Below are positions 43,281 to 55,559 of a stretch of 64,000 nt of DNA, piece after piece. The notes beneath the pieces were generated by a model that did not search any database, was not told the origin of the DNA, and saw nothing but the letters and a program-made list of their open reading frames with translations. Location of the stretch: the NCBI GenBank assembly GCA_905147135.1, contig LR990044.1, forward strand, positions 7,568,122-7,632,121. The letters run 5' to 3'. Numbering within the stretch: position 1 is the stretch's first letter; each line of letters starts with the position of its first letter. The stretch is from Blastobasis lacticolella (lineage: Eukaryota > Arthropoda > Insecta > Lepidoptera > Blastobasidae). Position numbers and translations under genes: made by a program.

Positions 43281-45203
43281 CAGGGAGCTACCGCCGTATC
43301 TGTCTTATCAATTATACGGGGCTCCCGGGCCCCGGGGGCCCCCAAAGCTGTAATCGGTTTCGACACCGTTCAACACAATCATTCCTTTTTTTGTTTTGAT
43401 GATTTTAAAATATCGAGGTTAACATCCCCCATTATCAATATTTGAGCATTTTCGAGGATAATAGTCTGAAGAACTAGTTCTAATTGCCGAGTGCAGACCC
43501 TAAAATCACCCTCCGTATTAGATCCATATATAGAAATGATAATTAGGTTCAATTCCACAATTTCCACAGCAGCAATTTCAATTTGCATCTCGACAGAGAA
43601 AGTGCAAAGGTCGCTTCTCTCTAAAAAGGTAATATTTTTATTCACTAAAATGCAGGTCCCACCATGCTGCCTTGAGTCGAGAAGCTAAACTATAATTCAT
43701 TATACTGCAGACTCTGAGCTCATCCTCGCTCATCCAGTGCTCGGTTAGCAGCACGATGTCACAACACCTATTACTCGGAGTAAATTATTTTATGTGTTGA
43801 GTCTTATTACGCAAACACTGCACATTTTGTAGTACGGCATACAGTGATCGACGACACGGAGTCTCACCGCGGCTGGCGCTCGGCGACGGCGACTGCGGAG
43901 TGCGGCGAGCCGGCGGCGCTAGAGTTGGCTTCGGTCCCGCGGCGCTCGCAGGGACGTGCGAGAAACCAATTACTAAATCGGACACCTTGCGTCCATACCG
44001 TTGGGGAGTTAATTTGGTCAAATATACTTTCGGGAATACCAATGATGAAAGAAGCATACTTGTCAGTATTAATTTTACGTTTTTCAACGTGATAGTCCTC
44101 TGATTTGACTACTCCATTTAAAAAACCTGAGGATCTGCTGAGTCGTGGTCTCCGGTCTGAATGACCAGGCTTGCATATATTTTACCCTCTTCACTGTTAG
44201 AAGGTTGTCAGAATGTTTTCCGGATCCCACAGTGACATGTAAACTCGATCTTCTAGTCTTCTTATTTTTTACTTTCATCCACCCAGAATCCTCTGCCGTA
44301 GACAGTGCAACAGCGGCCGTGTTTGTGGCCTCGGTCTCAGTGGCAGTCGTTTGAAGCACTGGGAATTGGTCGTCTGTTTTTGGTTGGTCAACCGGCGGCG
44401 AATCAGTTATTGCGCTAACCTCGACAGCGTTGCTGCGCTTGTCAACACTATCCGCTCGACCGATAGCATCGATCGCTTTAAGACGGGCTTGTCGTTGGGG
44501 TCGCTGCAGCGCATCTGGAGCAGGCGCAAGCGCTCCAACTTTCGAAATCTCGGGGGTAGGATTTGTATTTGCCCGAATGAGATTTAGCGCAGCAATTTGG
44601 CTAGAATGGTTCGTAATTATCACTTCTGGGGCACTAATTCGAGTCACTAGGTTCGTCACTGTTTTTGTCAACTCGCGGACAAAATTTTCGAGCAAAGTGC
44701 TCAACATTTTCACCAGAAAATAATTAAATATGCGGAGAGCAATTTCTGAGTACGTTGACTTCTCCGGGGGGGAGGGGGGACTGACGGACTAATAACAGCG
44801 TGCTGTCTCTTTTTAACCCTTCCGGTTACATCTGCCACTGCTGAACGACATCTTTCGAAACTTAAATTGATAAAAAACTATCTTAGGACTTTAATGAGCC
44901 AGGAACGACTATCAGACCTGTCAGTATTGTCAATAGAGGCAGAAACACTAGAAAAACTGAAATCATCTTCAGTTATAGATAACTTAGTAACTACATTTGC
45001 CGCAGAAAAGGAAAGAAAAGTGTATATTTAAGATTTATTAGATAAGACCATTTATTGTAAGTACTTAATAATTTTATAATATTAAATAGTTATTTTAATT
45101 CAATGAGAGCTTCTTTTTAATTTATGTAAAATCTACTTACCCTACATAGGGGCCCCTCAATAAGTTTTGATACGGGGCCCCGGCAAGGCACGCTACGCCA
45201 GTG
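43281..45203 (+). mobile_element. hAT element, 1923 bp, copy 2
   Basis: Perfect 8-bp GTGGGCAG on both sides (43273-43280 and 45204-45211). Same internal structure as copy 1: a minus-strand LINE fragment (about 43390-44760, including a 209-codon ORF1 frame at 44713-44084 and the endonuclease piece at 43645-43379), then the hAT dimerisation fragment at about 44807-45031. In this copy the base change in TTTTTAACCC puts a stop just before that fragment. Confidence 0.8.
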
Positions 45204-45211
45204 GTGGGCAG

Positions 45212-45955
45212 ATAGGTCCTGGATGATCTTTCGGACACATGTCCCCATGGACCCCACCTTTTCTATCCCAAAAGGCGGAAATTAGTATCCCTCGCTAAGG
45301 GATCTATATTTGAGCCGCTTGAGGTCCTCAGCCGCTAAAGCTGCCGTTCCGGCAAAAGCCGAGCTAGCCCTAAGGTGGGATGGAGCTAGAGTATCGCAGG
45401 TCGCATCCTACGCTAAGGGCCTGCCCTACGACCAGGCGACGAGCGTCATGCCGTCGGGCCTCTTAATATCGTCCCGGGCTAGCCCATTGGGTTCCAAAAC
45501 AGCTGGCTCCACCACTGGACCAGACGGATGGTGTCGTTGATGTTTGCGTGACGCGACAGACGACCGACGCTTCGTTGACTCGACAGTCCGTGGTGCCACT
45601 CCTACAATGGCAACGATATGGTTCATTTGTTTTTACTCTTATCGCAAGCATAAAGACAGTGTAAGTATGGGCCCGGTTAAGATCGTACCCGTGTTTTGAG
45701 ATGGTATTGTATGCAGCCAGTATTTGGCGTCTTACTCTAAAGCGGCGAGTAGACGAGCTCGATCTGTTCGAGATTTTTAGAAGTGTCGAGAAAGCGAGTT
45801 TACAGATCGACTCCTCCCAATGCTTTTGGGAGTTAGGGATGGCGTGAAAATCAGGCAAAGAATCAGACACGTCGAGGCCGCCCAAGAACATAGTAATATT
45901 TTTTATTGGCAAGGAGTGCGTGCTATCTACGGAAGATAAGAGATCTCTAAGTTAA
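45212..45955 (-). pseudogene. RT-associated C-terminal protein, minus strand, copy 3
   Basis: Near-identical to 33848-34590, with the 149-codon frame at 45912-45463. Split by the hAT element in the same place. Confidence 0.6.
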
Positions 45956-46667
45956 ATTAAATTTTAACCTTTAATCATTATTATCACTATTGGCTTTCCA
46001 GTTCTATTTTATTTAGATTTATTTATCATTCATTGTATCGATAGTCTCGTAACAGAATTAGGTACATCTGCTTTTAACAAGTATATATCATTTGAAGATA
46101 GTTGAGTATTTTATAATTGTCAACCTGTCGTATTCTTACCTAATGTAAAGTATGAAGTTTTAACAAAATAACTAAGTGTATAGCCAATTGGCACCCTGTG
46201 ACGGGATTATTCCCTTAGCGACATGGGAACGAGGTCTATAATTAAAACAAATAGACACATATTTGCAGGGCCGTACCAGTCTCTTATTATAAAATATCTC
46301 GCTTATTTTCAATAAAGATCACTTGATACTTTAACTCGATAGGATTACTTTGTGTCATATTAGTGATATTGATATCATGAGGGTTATGGGGCCCTTCACC
46401 ATTTCAGGAGCCCAAGCCAATCACACATTCTGCTCGTGATTCCCGTGGACAGACAGACAAGACGTAAATATGCAAAACACGTATAAAATATGACAGTCTA
46501 GATCTAAAACAAAACACGACACGGCCAGGGCATCCCGCCATTATCACGCGCAGGCGGATTGCTCTACTGTGTTTCTTTTTGAAGATACTATTATTTTTAG
46601 AGCGCGTCGCAGTATGCTTAGGATTTGTAGCGCGTAAACACCCGCTATTACTCACTAGATGTATTGT
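45956..46667 (+). repeat. AT-rich flank and spacer S
   Basis: Matches 34591-34899 and then continues as spacer S (TTGCAGGGCCGTACCAGTC ... AGCGCGTCGCAGTATGC) to ACTAGATGT, where a LINE insertion begins. No gene. Confidence 0.6.
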
Positions 46668-48125
46668 ATGTATGATGATTGTATGATTTTTTAAACAAGA
46701 TACACATATGTATGGATAAAAGGTCTCCTGTAGCTGCAGTCTACATGGACATGACTAAAGCTTTTGACCACGTCAATCATAAACTATTGTTAGAAAAACT
46801 ATTTATATACGGCATAAGAGGAAATACTCTGAAACTTGTTGAGTCATACTTAACTAACAGATTACAGGTTACACAGTTAGAGAAACTGTGTGTCAAAACA
46901 AAAACCATGAAAGTGTATTCATCCAGTGCTAGAATTGTTAAGTATGGGGTACCGCAGGGTAGTGTAATGGGACCATTATTGTTCTTAATTTATATAAATA
47001 ATCTACCAAACGCAACAGTTCATCCTATGGCCCTATTTGCAGATAACAGCACCGTAGTATATACAGAGGATAGCGTACAGAAAATGGAGACTACTATAAA
47101 TAACGATTTAAAACAAATAATTGACTGGTTGGCTGATAATAATTTGAAAGTTAATTTAACAAAAACGAAAATCATGCAATTCAATCTAAGGCAAAAATCA
47201 GACACAAGTTTAAAAGTACAGTATCAAGGTCAAAATATTGAATAAATAAATACTACGAAATTTCTTGGACTGTACATAGATGAGAACATGAGTTGGTCTA
47301 ATCAAATAGAGTCAGTTTGTGGTAAACTAAATAGGTTCTCTTACGCCTTACATATGCTGGCTAAAGTAGCAGATACTTCAACTTTGCTGGCAGCGTATCA
47401 CGCCTTTGTGGCATCTACTCTTCGATATGGTGTAATCTTCTGGGGCAATGCTACCAACAAAGAATCGGTTTTTATAGCACAAAAGAAATGCATAAGATCA
47501 ATTTGTCATTTGCAACAGATAGACTCTTGTAAACCACATTTTATTAGATTAAGCATACTAACCATGCCTTCCATTTATATATATGAGACCGCTGTTTTCG
47601 TAAAATCAAATATAAATTTGTTTACATTTATCCAGAGTAGCCGTAGATGTGATAAGCTGTATGTGGTCCCAAGTAAAACTTCATTTGCCCACAAAAGCGT
47701 GTTTACTATGGCACCGAATATATATAATAAAGTTCCAAAGAATATAAGAGAATGTGAATCACTGAATCAATTTAAATGCAATTTAAAACAATTACTTGTA
47801 AATAAATGTTATTATTCCTTAAATGAATTTCTATCGGATTGTACTATTTAATTGGAATTAATTAATTAATTGACCTATTGATTAATCTAATTATTAATAT
47901 TTTGACATTTATATCTTGACTATAAAATTAAATCTGCGTTGACATTGCTATTAATAATTATTATCATACTTATTTTGACATTATGTTATAGAATCCAATT
48001 AATTATTTGTATGCCTATAATAAGGCTAAACATGGTGATACAAAATTAACATATTTTCAACAATGTTATATACCTGTGTTTACAAATAAAGACATTATGA
48101 ATTATGAATTATTATGAATTATAAT
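46668..48125 (+). mobile_element. 5'-truncated LINE insertion in spacer S
   Basis: The uninterrupted spacer is seen at 54735 (ACTAGATGTCATAACTTATTCAC). The insert starts within the RT, just before motif A, and ends in a 3' UTR with TTGACAT motifs and a short ATTATGAAT repeat. ATGT at both sides may be the target duplication. Confidence 0.7.
46679..47851 (+). pseudogene. LINE RT fragment with in-frame stop and mutated catalytic motif
   Basis: One frame throughout, interrupted by a single TAA at 47243-47245. Motif A (YMDMTKAFD) and motif B (GVPQGSVMGPLLF) are intact, but motif C reads FADN in place of FADD, so the second catalytic Asp is lost. The C-terminal part (KPHFIRLSILTMPSIYIYE, NIYNKVPKNIRE) matches the families at 22136 and 34956. 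The region before motif A is missing. Confidence 0.85.
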
Positions 48126-48217
48126 GTTATAAGTTATTCACTTGTACTCAGAAACTCAGTTGTCGCCTGCCCAGTGCCAGCAATTGAGCCGTCGACATTC
48201 GTCACATTACGGGTAAA

Positions 48218-48574
48218 ATGGAGTCTCTGACATCCAAAAGTGAGACCCGGATCGCGCAGCAGCTGATCCGAACCATGCCTCTGAATAGGCACGTCCTTAT
48301 TCTGTCAGCGGCCACAGATAAACTGTTTGGCTCGCAAGACATCCCTTGGACACTGCAGATCGGCATCATGGTGCGGTTGCTGTGTATTCTCAAGAGCATA
48401 CCGGACGAGCGCTACCAGTTGGACTGTTGCTATGCTAGAACGATAGATCATCCCAACTGCGAGCCCAACCAACGGATGGCGGCGCTGGGGGAGCTATGGG
48501 ACCTCCCCCAGTTCGACGAACTGATTTGCCTGATGTGCTGGAAGCCGCTGTACAAATTTTACGATGTGTGGTGA
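48218..48574 (+). CDS. C6-family protein, promoter-less copy (118 aa)
   Basis: Open frame nearly identical to the copy at 38671; both have IRTMPLN and end YDVW. One difference is P43-W in place of P43-R. Upstream is spacer S interrupted by the LINE. Ligands are intact, but the substitution pattern is that of the relaxed class. Confidence 0.45.
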   Translation: MESLTSKSETRIAQQLIRTMPLNRHVLILSAATDKLFGSQDIPWTLQIGIMVRLLCILKSIPDERYQLDCCYARTIDHPNCEPNQRMAALGELWDLPQFDELICLMCWKPLYKFYDVW

Positions 48575-50390
48575 GCGAGCCAGGGTCAGTGCAATCTGGT
48601 TACCGATGCGCGGTCTGAAGTCTGAAGTGCGGTGGCTGTGAGCTTTCGGACATTAGCTTCAGATCCAGCGACCAAAGAGAAGGCAGAGTCGTAGTGAAGA
48701 TTTGTTCATTTAGGTTAAAATTATTTTTTTAATTTAGTTTCTCCGTAGCTTTAAGTTTGTATATTCTGTGCATTTAATAGTTTAGTATTAGTATTTGACA
48801 TTGTTATTATAATTTTCCACTAGGAATATAATTATTGATATAACAGGAAACTCTAAGATTTTCATTCACATACCTTAACTTAATTTAAACCTAGGTACAT
48901 AATCAAAAATACATACAATCAAAAATACAAAACAATGTCAAACATAAAAAGAGACTACAAATAGCTGGCAACTGGGAGTGTGCCTAGATGGCTGGCGGCG
49001 TTACCTCTTTGCATGGCCAAACTTAAGTGCTGGCCGAGGTACGCTCCACCCCGATTATTCCCTTAGCGACATGTAAAACGAGGTCTGTAATTTCAAAAAC
49101 AAATAGACCACATTTTTGCAGGGCCGTACCAGTCTCTTATTATAAAATATCTCGCTTTTTTTCAATAGAGATCACTTAATACTTTAACTAGATAGGATCA
49201 CTTTGTGTTATATTAATGATATTGATATTATGAGGGTTATGGGGTCCTTCACCATCTCAGGAGCCCAAGCCAATCTCACATTGTGCTCGTGTTCCCCGTG
49301 TTCCCCGTGGACAGACAGACGAGACGTAAATATGCAAAACACCGTATAAAATATGACACAACAAAACACCCGCCCACACCCAGGGCATCCCGCCATTATG
49401 ACGCGCAGGCGGATCGCCCTACTGTGTTTCTTTTTTAAGATACTAGTATTTTTAGAGCGCGTCGCAGTATGCTTAGGATACCAAAAACTAAAATTACCAC
49501 GAGCTGAACAACATACAACTAGCTCACTTAAGTTGAATAAAAGTGACTGCGAAATTTAAATGCATTACTAATAACGTTGAACATTGATAATAATTTGCTT
49601 AATTTGTTTGAACGTTCGGAAACTAATGTTTCGAGTTTAATCCTAATTACCCTTAAATTTTACTTATCTAAATCGAAATATTAGTAAATTGTTTGTCAAA
49701 TAGAGTAAATGAATTCCAAAATACTGTGGCTGGTGTTAAAGTAATTCTTGACAAAGAACTCCGATAACGTAAAATGCTTATTTAAACATATACCTAGTAA
49801 CTACACGTACTCGATCACGCATAATGCAGAATATGTACTGTAGCTGTTTTATTTCAATATAAATAAATCAAACCGCACGCGTCATAGCGCGCATATAAAT
49901 AAGGTTTATTTTCGTTTACACTAAGTTAGTTAGGTATATTACACACCAACATAGGGGAACACATCACTGGTGCTAGGTCCAATTTTAGACGACTACCATC
50001 GCTGTTAAGATGTGCTGATGTGCTGTGTCTCTGGAGACAGATGGTAGAGAGCCTGGTATACATGTGGTAAAACCTGTGTAGGTACTTATATGAAACACGG
50101 CAGCACAAAAACAGGTGCAGCATATACGAGTGTTAACGAACTAGTAGCACATAGTTGTGGGACCACGATTCCGGAGGGCTTGGGTGCAACAAGATAAATT
50201 GCTTAAACGGTATCTAATAGTTTCTGAACCCCCGCAGTTTTTATATCAAACCCTACATTCTATACTGCAATTCTTATTTCCAAACACGAAAATACAATAA
50301 GAAATTAGTCACCTCAAAGATTTACTATTGACGATCGACTCATCGATAAGCTAATCAGTCCTAATAACTCTGTGTTCCTAACTACTTTCG
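48575..50390 (+). repeat. C6 tail, spacer S and shortened block U (copy 5)
   Basis: Same organisation and same internal join as 40425-42251, so the two derive from one duplication. No gene. Confidence 0.65.
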
Positions 50391-50426
50391 TATTTAAGCG
50401 TTCATCATTGTTGTAGGAACTCAGTC
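50391..50426 (+). promoter_or_regulatory. Core promoter of C6 gene 5
   Basis: TATTTAAG at 50391, CTCAGT with A at 50423; 32-nt spacing. Confidence 0.65.
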
Positions 50427-50477
50427 GTCGCCTGCCCAGTGCCAGCAATTGAGCCGTCGACATTGGTGCCGGGTAAA

Positions 50478-50834
50478 ATGGAGTCTTTAACTACGAAAAT
50501 TGAGACCCAGATCGCGCAGCAGCTGATCCGGGATATGCCTCTGAATCAGCACGTCCTCATTTTGTCAGCGGCCACAGTTAAACTGTTCAGCTCGCAGGAC
50601 ATCCCCCGGACACTGCAGATCGGCATCGTGGTGCGGTTGCTCTGTATTCTCAAGAGGATACAGGACGAGCGCAACCAGTTGGACTGTTGCTACGCTAGGG
50701 CGATAGACCATCCCAACTGCGAGCCCAACCAACGGATGGCGGCGCTGGGGGAGCTATGGGACCTCCCCCAGTTTGACGAACTGATTTTCCTGACGTGCTG
50801 GAAGCCACTGTACAAATTTTACGATGTGCGGTGA
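50478..50834 (+). CDS. C6-family protein, TTK variant with C104 changed (118 aa)
   Basis: Intact frame behind a full promoter, 8,139 bp after the copy at 42339. Differences from that copy include R24 to Q, D34 to V and, most tellingly, C104 to F (LIFLTC), which removes one ligand of the last CX2C pair. It may be on the way to loss. Confidence 0.5.
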   Translation: MESLTTKIETQIAQQLIRDMPLNQHVLILSAATVKLFSSQDIPRTLQIGIVVRLLCILKRIQDERNQLDCCYARAIDHPNCEPNQRMAALGELWDLPQFDELIFLTCWKPLYKFYDVR

Positions 50835-51357
50835 GCGAGCCACGGTCAGTGCAATCTGGTTACCGATGCGCGGTCTGAAGTCAAAAGTACGGTGGCTGTG
50901 AGCGGACATCAGCTTCAGATCCAGCGACCAAAGAAAAGGCATCACTCGGGTCGTGGTGAAGATTTATTCTTTTAGTTTAAATTTATTTTTTAAATTGAGT
51001 TTCTCCGTTGCTTTATGTTTGTATATTCTGTGTATTAAATATTATAAGTTTAGAATTAGTATTTGACATTGTTAGTTTAATTTTCTATTAGGTATATAAT
51101 ATAACTATTGATATAACCAGAAACTCTAAGATTTTTATTCACATATCTTTACTTAATTTAAACCTAGCTACATAATCAAAAATATATACAATCAAAAATA
51201 AAAAACAATATCAAATATAAAAAAGACTACAAGTAGCTGGCAACTGGGAGTGTGCCTAGGTGGCTGGCGGGTTTACCTCTTTCTATGGCCAAACTTAAGT
51301 GCTGGCCGAGTTACGCTCCACCTCGTGGGTTGCTAGTTGTGTCAATTAGGTGGGCAG
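50835..51357 (+). other. C6 tail plus minus-strand element 3' end, up to the hAT target
   Basis: As at 42696-43280, without the 52-bp insert. Ends with GTGGGCAG at 51350-51357. Confidence 0.6.
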
Positions 51358-53280
51358 CAGGGAGCTACCGCCGTATCTGTCTTATCAATTATACGGGGCT
51401 CCCGGGCCCCGGGGGCCCCCAAAGCTGTAATCGGTTTCGACACCGTTCAACACAAACATTCCTTTTTTTGTTTTGATGATTTTAAAATATCGAGGTTAAC
51501 ATCCCCCATTATCAATATTTGAGCATTTTCGAGGATAATAGTCTGAAGAACTAGTTCTAATTGCCGAGTGCAGACCCTAAAATCACCCTCCGTATTAGAT
51601 CCATATATAGAAATGATAATTAGGTTCAATTCCACAATTTCTACAGCAGCAATTGCAATTTGCATCTCGACAGAGAAAGTGCAAAGGTCGCTTCTCTCTA
51701 AAAAGGTAATATTTTTATTCACAAAAATGCAGGTCCCACCATGCTGCCTTGAGTCGAGAAGCTAAACTATAATTCATTATACTGCAGACTCTGAGCTCAT
51801 CCTTGCTCATCCAGTGCTCGGTTAGCAGCAAGATGTCACAACACCTATTACTCGGAGTAAATTATTTTATGTGTTGAGTCTTATTACGCAAACACTGCAC
51901 ATTTTGTAGTATGGCATACAGTGATCGACGACACGGAGTCTCACCGCGGCTGGCGCTCGGCGACGGCGACTGCGGAGTGCGGCGAGCCGGCGGCGCTAGA
52001 GTTGGCTTCGGTCCCGCGGCGCTCGCAGGGACGTGCGAGAAACCAATTACTAAATCGGACACCTTGCGTCCATACCGTTGGGGAGTTAATTTGGTCAAAT
52101 ATACTTTCGGGAATACCAATGATGAAAGAAGCATACTTGTCAGTATTAATTTTACGTTTTTCAACGTGATAGTCCTCTGATTTGACTACTTCATTAAAAA
52201 AACCTGAGGATCTGCTGAGTCGTGGTCTCCGGTCTGAATGACCAGGCTTGCATATATTTTACCCTCTTCACTGTTAGAAGGTTGTCAGAATGTTTTCCGG
52301 ATCCCACAGTGACATGTAAACTCGATCTTCTAGTCTTCTTATTTTTTACTTTCATCCACCCAGAATCCTCTGCCGTAGACAGTGCAACAGCGGCCGTGTT
52401 TGTGGCCTCGGTCTCAGTGGCAGTCGTTTGAAGCACTGGGAATTGGTCGTCTGTTTTTGGTTGGTCAACCGGCGGCGAATCAGTTATTGCGCTAACCTCG
52501 ACAGCGTTGCTGCGCTTGTCAACATTATCCGCTCGACCGATAGCATCGATCGCTTTAAGACGGGCTTGTCGTTGGGGTCGCTGCAGCGCATCCGGAGCAG
52601 GCGCAAGCGCTCCAACTTTCGAAATCTCGGGGGTAGGATTTGTACTTGCCCGAATGAGATTTAGCGCAGCAATTTGGCTAGATTGGTCCGTAATTATCAC
52701 TTCTGGGGCACTAATTCGAGTCACTAGGTTCGTCACTGTTTTTGTCAACTCGCGGACAACATTTTCGAGCAAAGTGCTCGACTTTTTCACCAGAAAATAA
52801 TTAAATATGCGGAGAGCAATTTCTGAGTACGTTGACTTCTCCGGGGGGGAGGGGGGACTGACGGACTAATAACAGCGTGCTGTCTCTTTTTGACCCTTCC
52901 GGTTACATCTGCCACTGCTAGACGACATCTTTCGAAACTTAAATTGATAAAAAACTATCTTAGGACTTCAATGAGCCAGGAACGACTATCAGACCTGTCA
53001 GTATTGTCAATAGAGGCAGAAACACTAGAAAAACTGAAATCATCTTCAGTTATAGATAACTTAGTAACTACATTTGCCGCAGAAACGGAAAGAAAAGTGT
53101 ATATTTAAGATTTATTAGATAAGACCATTTATTGTAAGTACTTAATAACTTTATAATATTAAATAGTTATTTTAATTCAATGAGAGCTTCTTTTTAATTT
53201 ATGTAAAATCTACTTACCCTACATAGGGGCCCCTCAATAAGTTTTGATACGGGCCCCCGGCAAGGCACGCTACGCCAGTG
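51358..53280 (+). mobile_element. hAT element, 1923 bp, copy 3
   Basis: Perfect GTGGGCAG on both sides (51350-51357 and 53281-53288). Contains the LINE fragment on the minus strand (ORF1 frame 52790-52194, endonuclease piece 51722-51447) and the hAT dimerisation fragment at 52887-53108. Confidence 0.8.
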
Positions 53281-53288
53281 GTGGGCAG

Positions 53289-54030
53289 ATAGGTCCTGGA
53301 TGATCTTTCGGACACATGGCCCCCAGGACCCCACCTTTTCTATCCCAAAAGGCGGAAATTAGTATCCCTCGCTAAGGGATCCATATTTGAGCCGCTTGAG
53401 GTCCTCAGCCGCTAAAGCTGCCGTTCCGGCAAAAGCCGAGCTAGCCCTAAGGTGGGATGGAGCTAGAGTATCGCAGGTCGCATCCCACGCTAAGGGCCTG
53501 CCCTACGACCAGGCGACGAGCGTCATGCCGTCGGGCCTCTTAATATCGTCCCGGGCTAGCCCATTGGGTTCCAAAACAGCTGGCATCACCACTGGACCAG
53601 ACGGATGGTGTCGTTGATGTTTGCGTGACGCGACAGACGACCGACGCTTCGTTGACACGACAGTCCGTGGTGCCACTCCTACAATGGCAACGATATGGTT
53701 CATTTGTTTTTACTCTTATCGCAAGCATAAAGACAGTGTAAGTATGGGCCCGGTTAAGATCGTACCCGTGTTTTGAGATGGTCTTGTATGCAGCCAGTAT
53801 TTGGCGTCTTACTCTAAAGCGGCGAGTAGACGAGCTCGATCTGTTCGAGATTTTTAGAAGTGTCGAGAAAGCGAGTTTACAGATCGACTCCTCCCAATGC
53901 TTTTGGGAGTTAGGGATGGCGTGAAAATCAGGCAAAGAATCAGACACCTCGAGGCCGCCCAAGAACGTAGTAATATTTTTTATTGGCAAGGAGTGCGTGC
54001 TATCTACGGAAGATAAGAGGTCTTTAAGTT
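53289..54030 (-). pseudogene. RT-associated C-terminal protein, minus strand, copy 4
   Basis: 149-codon frame at 53989-53540, near-identical to copies 2 and 3; same decay and same hAT split. Confidence 0.6.
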
Positions 54031-54770
54031 AAATTAAATTCTAACCTTTAATCATTATTATCACTATTGGCTTTCCAGTTCTATTTTATTTAGATTTATT
54101 TATCATTCATTGCATCGATAGTCTCGTAACAGAATTAGGTACATCTGCTTTTAACAAGTATATATCATTTGAAGATAGTGGAGTATTTTATTATTGTCGA
54201 CCTGTCGTATTCTTACCTAATATAAAGTATGAAGTTTTAACAAAATAACTAAGTGTATAGCCAATTGGCACCCTGTGACGGGATTATTCCCTTAGCGACA
54301 TGGGAACGAGGTCTATAATTAAAACAAATAGACACATATTTGCAGGGCCATACCAGTCTCTTATTATAAAATATCTCGCTTATTTTCAATAAAGATCACT
54401 TGATACTTTAACACGATAGGATTACTTTGTGTCATATAAGTGATATTGACATTATGAGGGTTATGAGGCCCTTCACCATTTCAGGAGCCCAAGCCAATCA
54501 CACATTGTGCTCGTGTTCCCCGTGGACAGACAGACGAGACGTAAATATTCAAAACACCGTATAAAATATGACAGGGCAGATCTAAAACAAAACACGACAC
54601 GGCTAGGGCATCCCGCCATTATCACGCGCAGGCGGATCGCTCTACTGTGTTTCTTTTTGAAGATACTTGTATTTTTAGAGCGCGTCGCAGTATGCTTAGG
54701 ATTTATAGCGCGTAAACACCCGCTATTACTCACTAGATGTCATAACTTATTCACTTGTACTCAGAAACTC
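54031..54770 (+). repeat. AT-rich flank and spacer S (uninterrupted)
   Basis: Gives the empty-site reference for the LINE insertion at 46668. The 97-codon frame from 54507 starts with GTG and overlaps a minus-strand frame; I do not call it. Confidence 0.6.
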
Positions 54771-54830
54771 AGTTGTCGCCTGCCCAGTGCCAGCAATTGA
54801 GCCGTCGACATTCGTCACAATCTGGGTAAA

Positions 54831-55187
54831 ATGGTGTCTCTGACATCGAAAAGTGAGACCCGGATCGCGCAGCAGCTGATCCGGGACATGCCTCTGAATA
54901 GGCACGTCCTTATTCTGTCAGCGGCCACAGATAAACTGTTTGGCTCGCAAGACATCCCCCAGACACTGCAGATCGGCATCATGGTGCGGTTGCTATATAT
55001 TCTGAAGAGGATACAGGACGAGCGCTACCAGTTGGACTGTTGCTATGCTAGAACGATAGATCATCCCAACTGCGAGCCCAACCAACGGATGGCGGCGCTG
55101 GGGGAGCTATGGGACCTCCTCCAGTTCGACGAACTGATTTGCCTGACGTGCTGGAAGCCGCTGTACAAATTTTACGATGTGCGGTGA
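54831..55187 (+). CDS. C6-family protein, promoter-less copy, MVSL variant (118 aa)
   Basis: Open frame starting ATGGTG (MVSL) where others start ATGGAG. Ligands present. It keeps KRIQDER and LTCW as in the promoter-bearing class, so it may descend from a different source than the 38671 type. The 5' UTR has CGTCACAATCTGGG, shared with the second half of the hybrid at 37275. Confidence 0.45.
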   Translation: MVSLTSKSETRIAQQLIRDMPLNRHVLILSAATDKLFGSQDIPQTLQIGIMVRLLYILKRIQDERYQLDCCYARTIDHPNCEPNQRMAALGELWDLLQFDELICLTCWKPLYKFYDVR

Positions 55188-55409
55188 GCGAGCCAGGGTC
55201 AGTGCAATCTGGTTACCGATGCGCGGTCTGAAGTCTGAAGTGCGGTGGCTGTGAGCATTCGGACATCAGCTTCAGACCCAGCGACTAAAGAGAAGGCAGA
55301 GTCGTAGTGAAGATTTGTTCCTTTAGTTTAAATTTATTTTATTAATTTATTTTCTCCGTAGCTTTAAGTTTGTATATTCTGTTTATTTAATATTATAAGT
55401 TTAGTATTA

Positions 55410-55547
55410 CGGTTAGTATTGTTTTTACCTCGATATTTCGACGCAGTTGCATGCGTCATGGTCACGAGTTGACTCGTAACTGGTAACAAACCCGATAACA
55501 TGTTTAGTGAAAGTCTAGTGAATAACCACGAAAGTCTTAAAACCTAT
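55410..55547. mobile_element. 138-bp SINE- or MITE-like insertion with 12-bp target duplication
   Basis: AGTTTAGTATTA flanks it at 55398-55409 and 55548-55559; every other C6 tail is uninterrupted here. The insert contains CCTCGATATTTCGACGCAG and CATGCGTCATGGTCACGAG, a style of sequence common in arthropod repeats linked to Penelope-like elements. There are no inverted ends and no ORF. Confidence 0.7.
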
Positions 55548-55559
55548 AGTTTAGTATTA

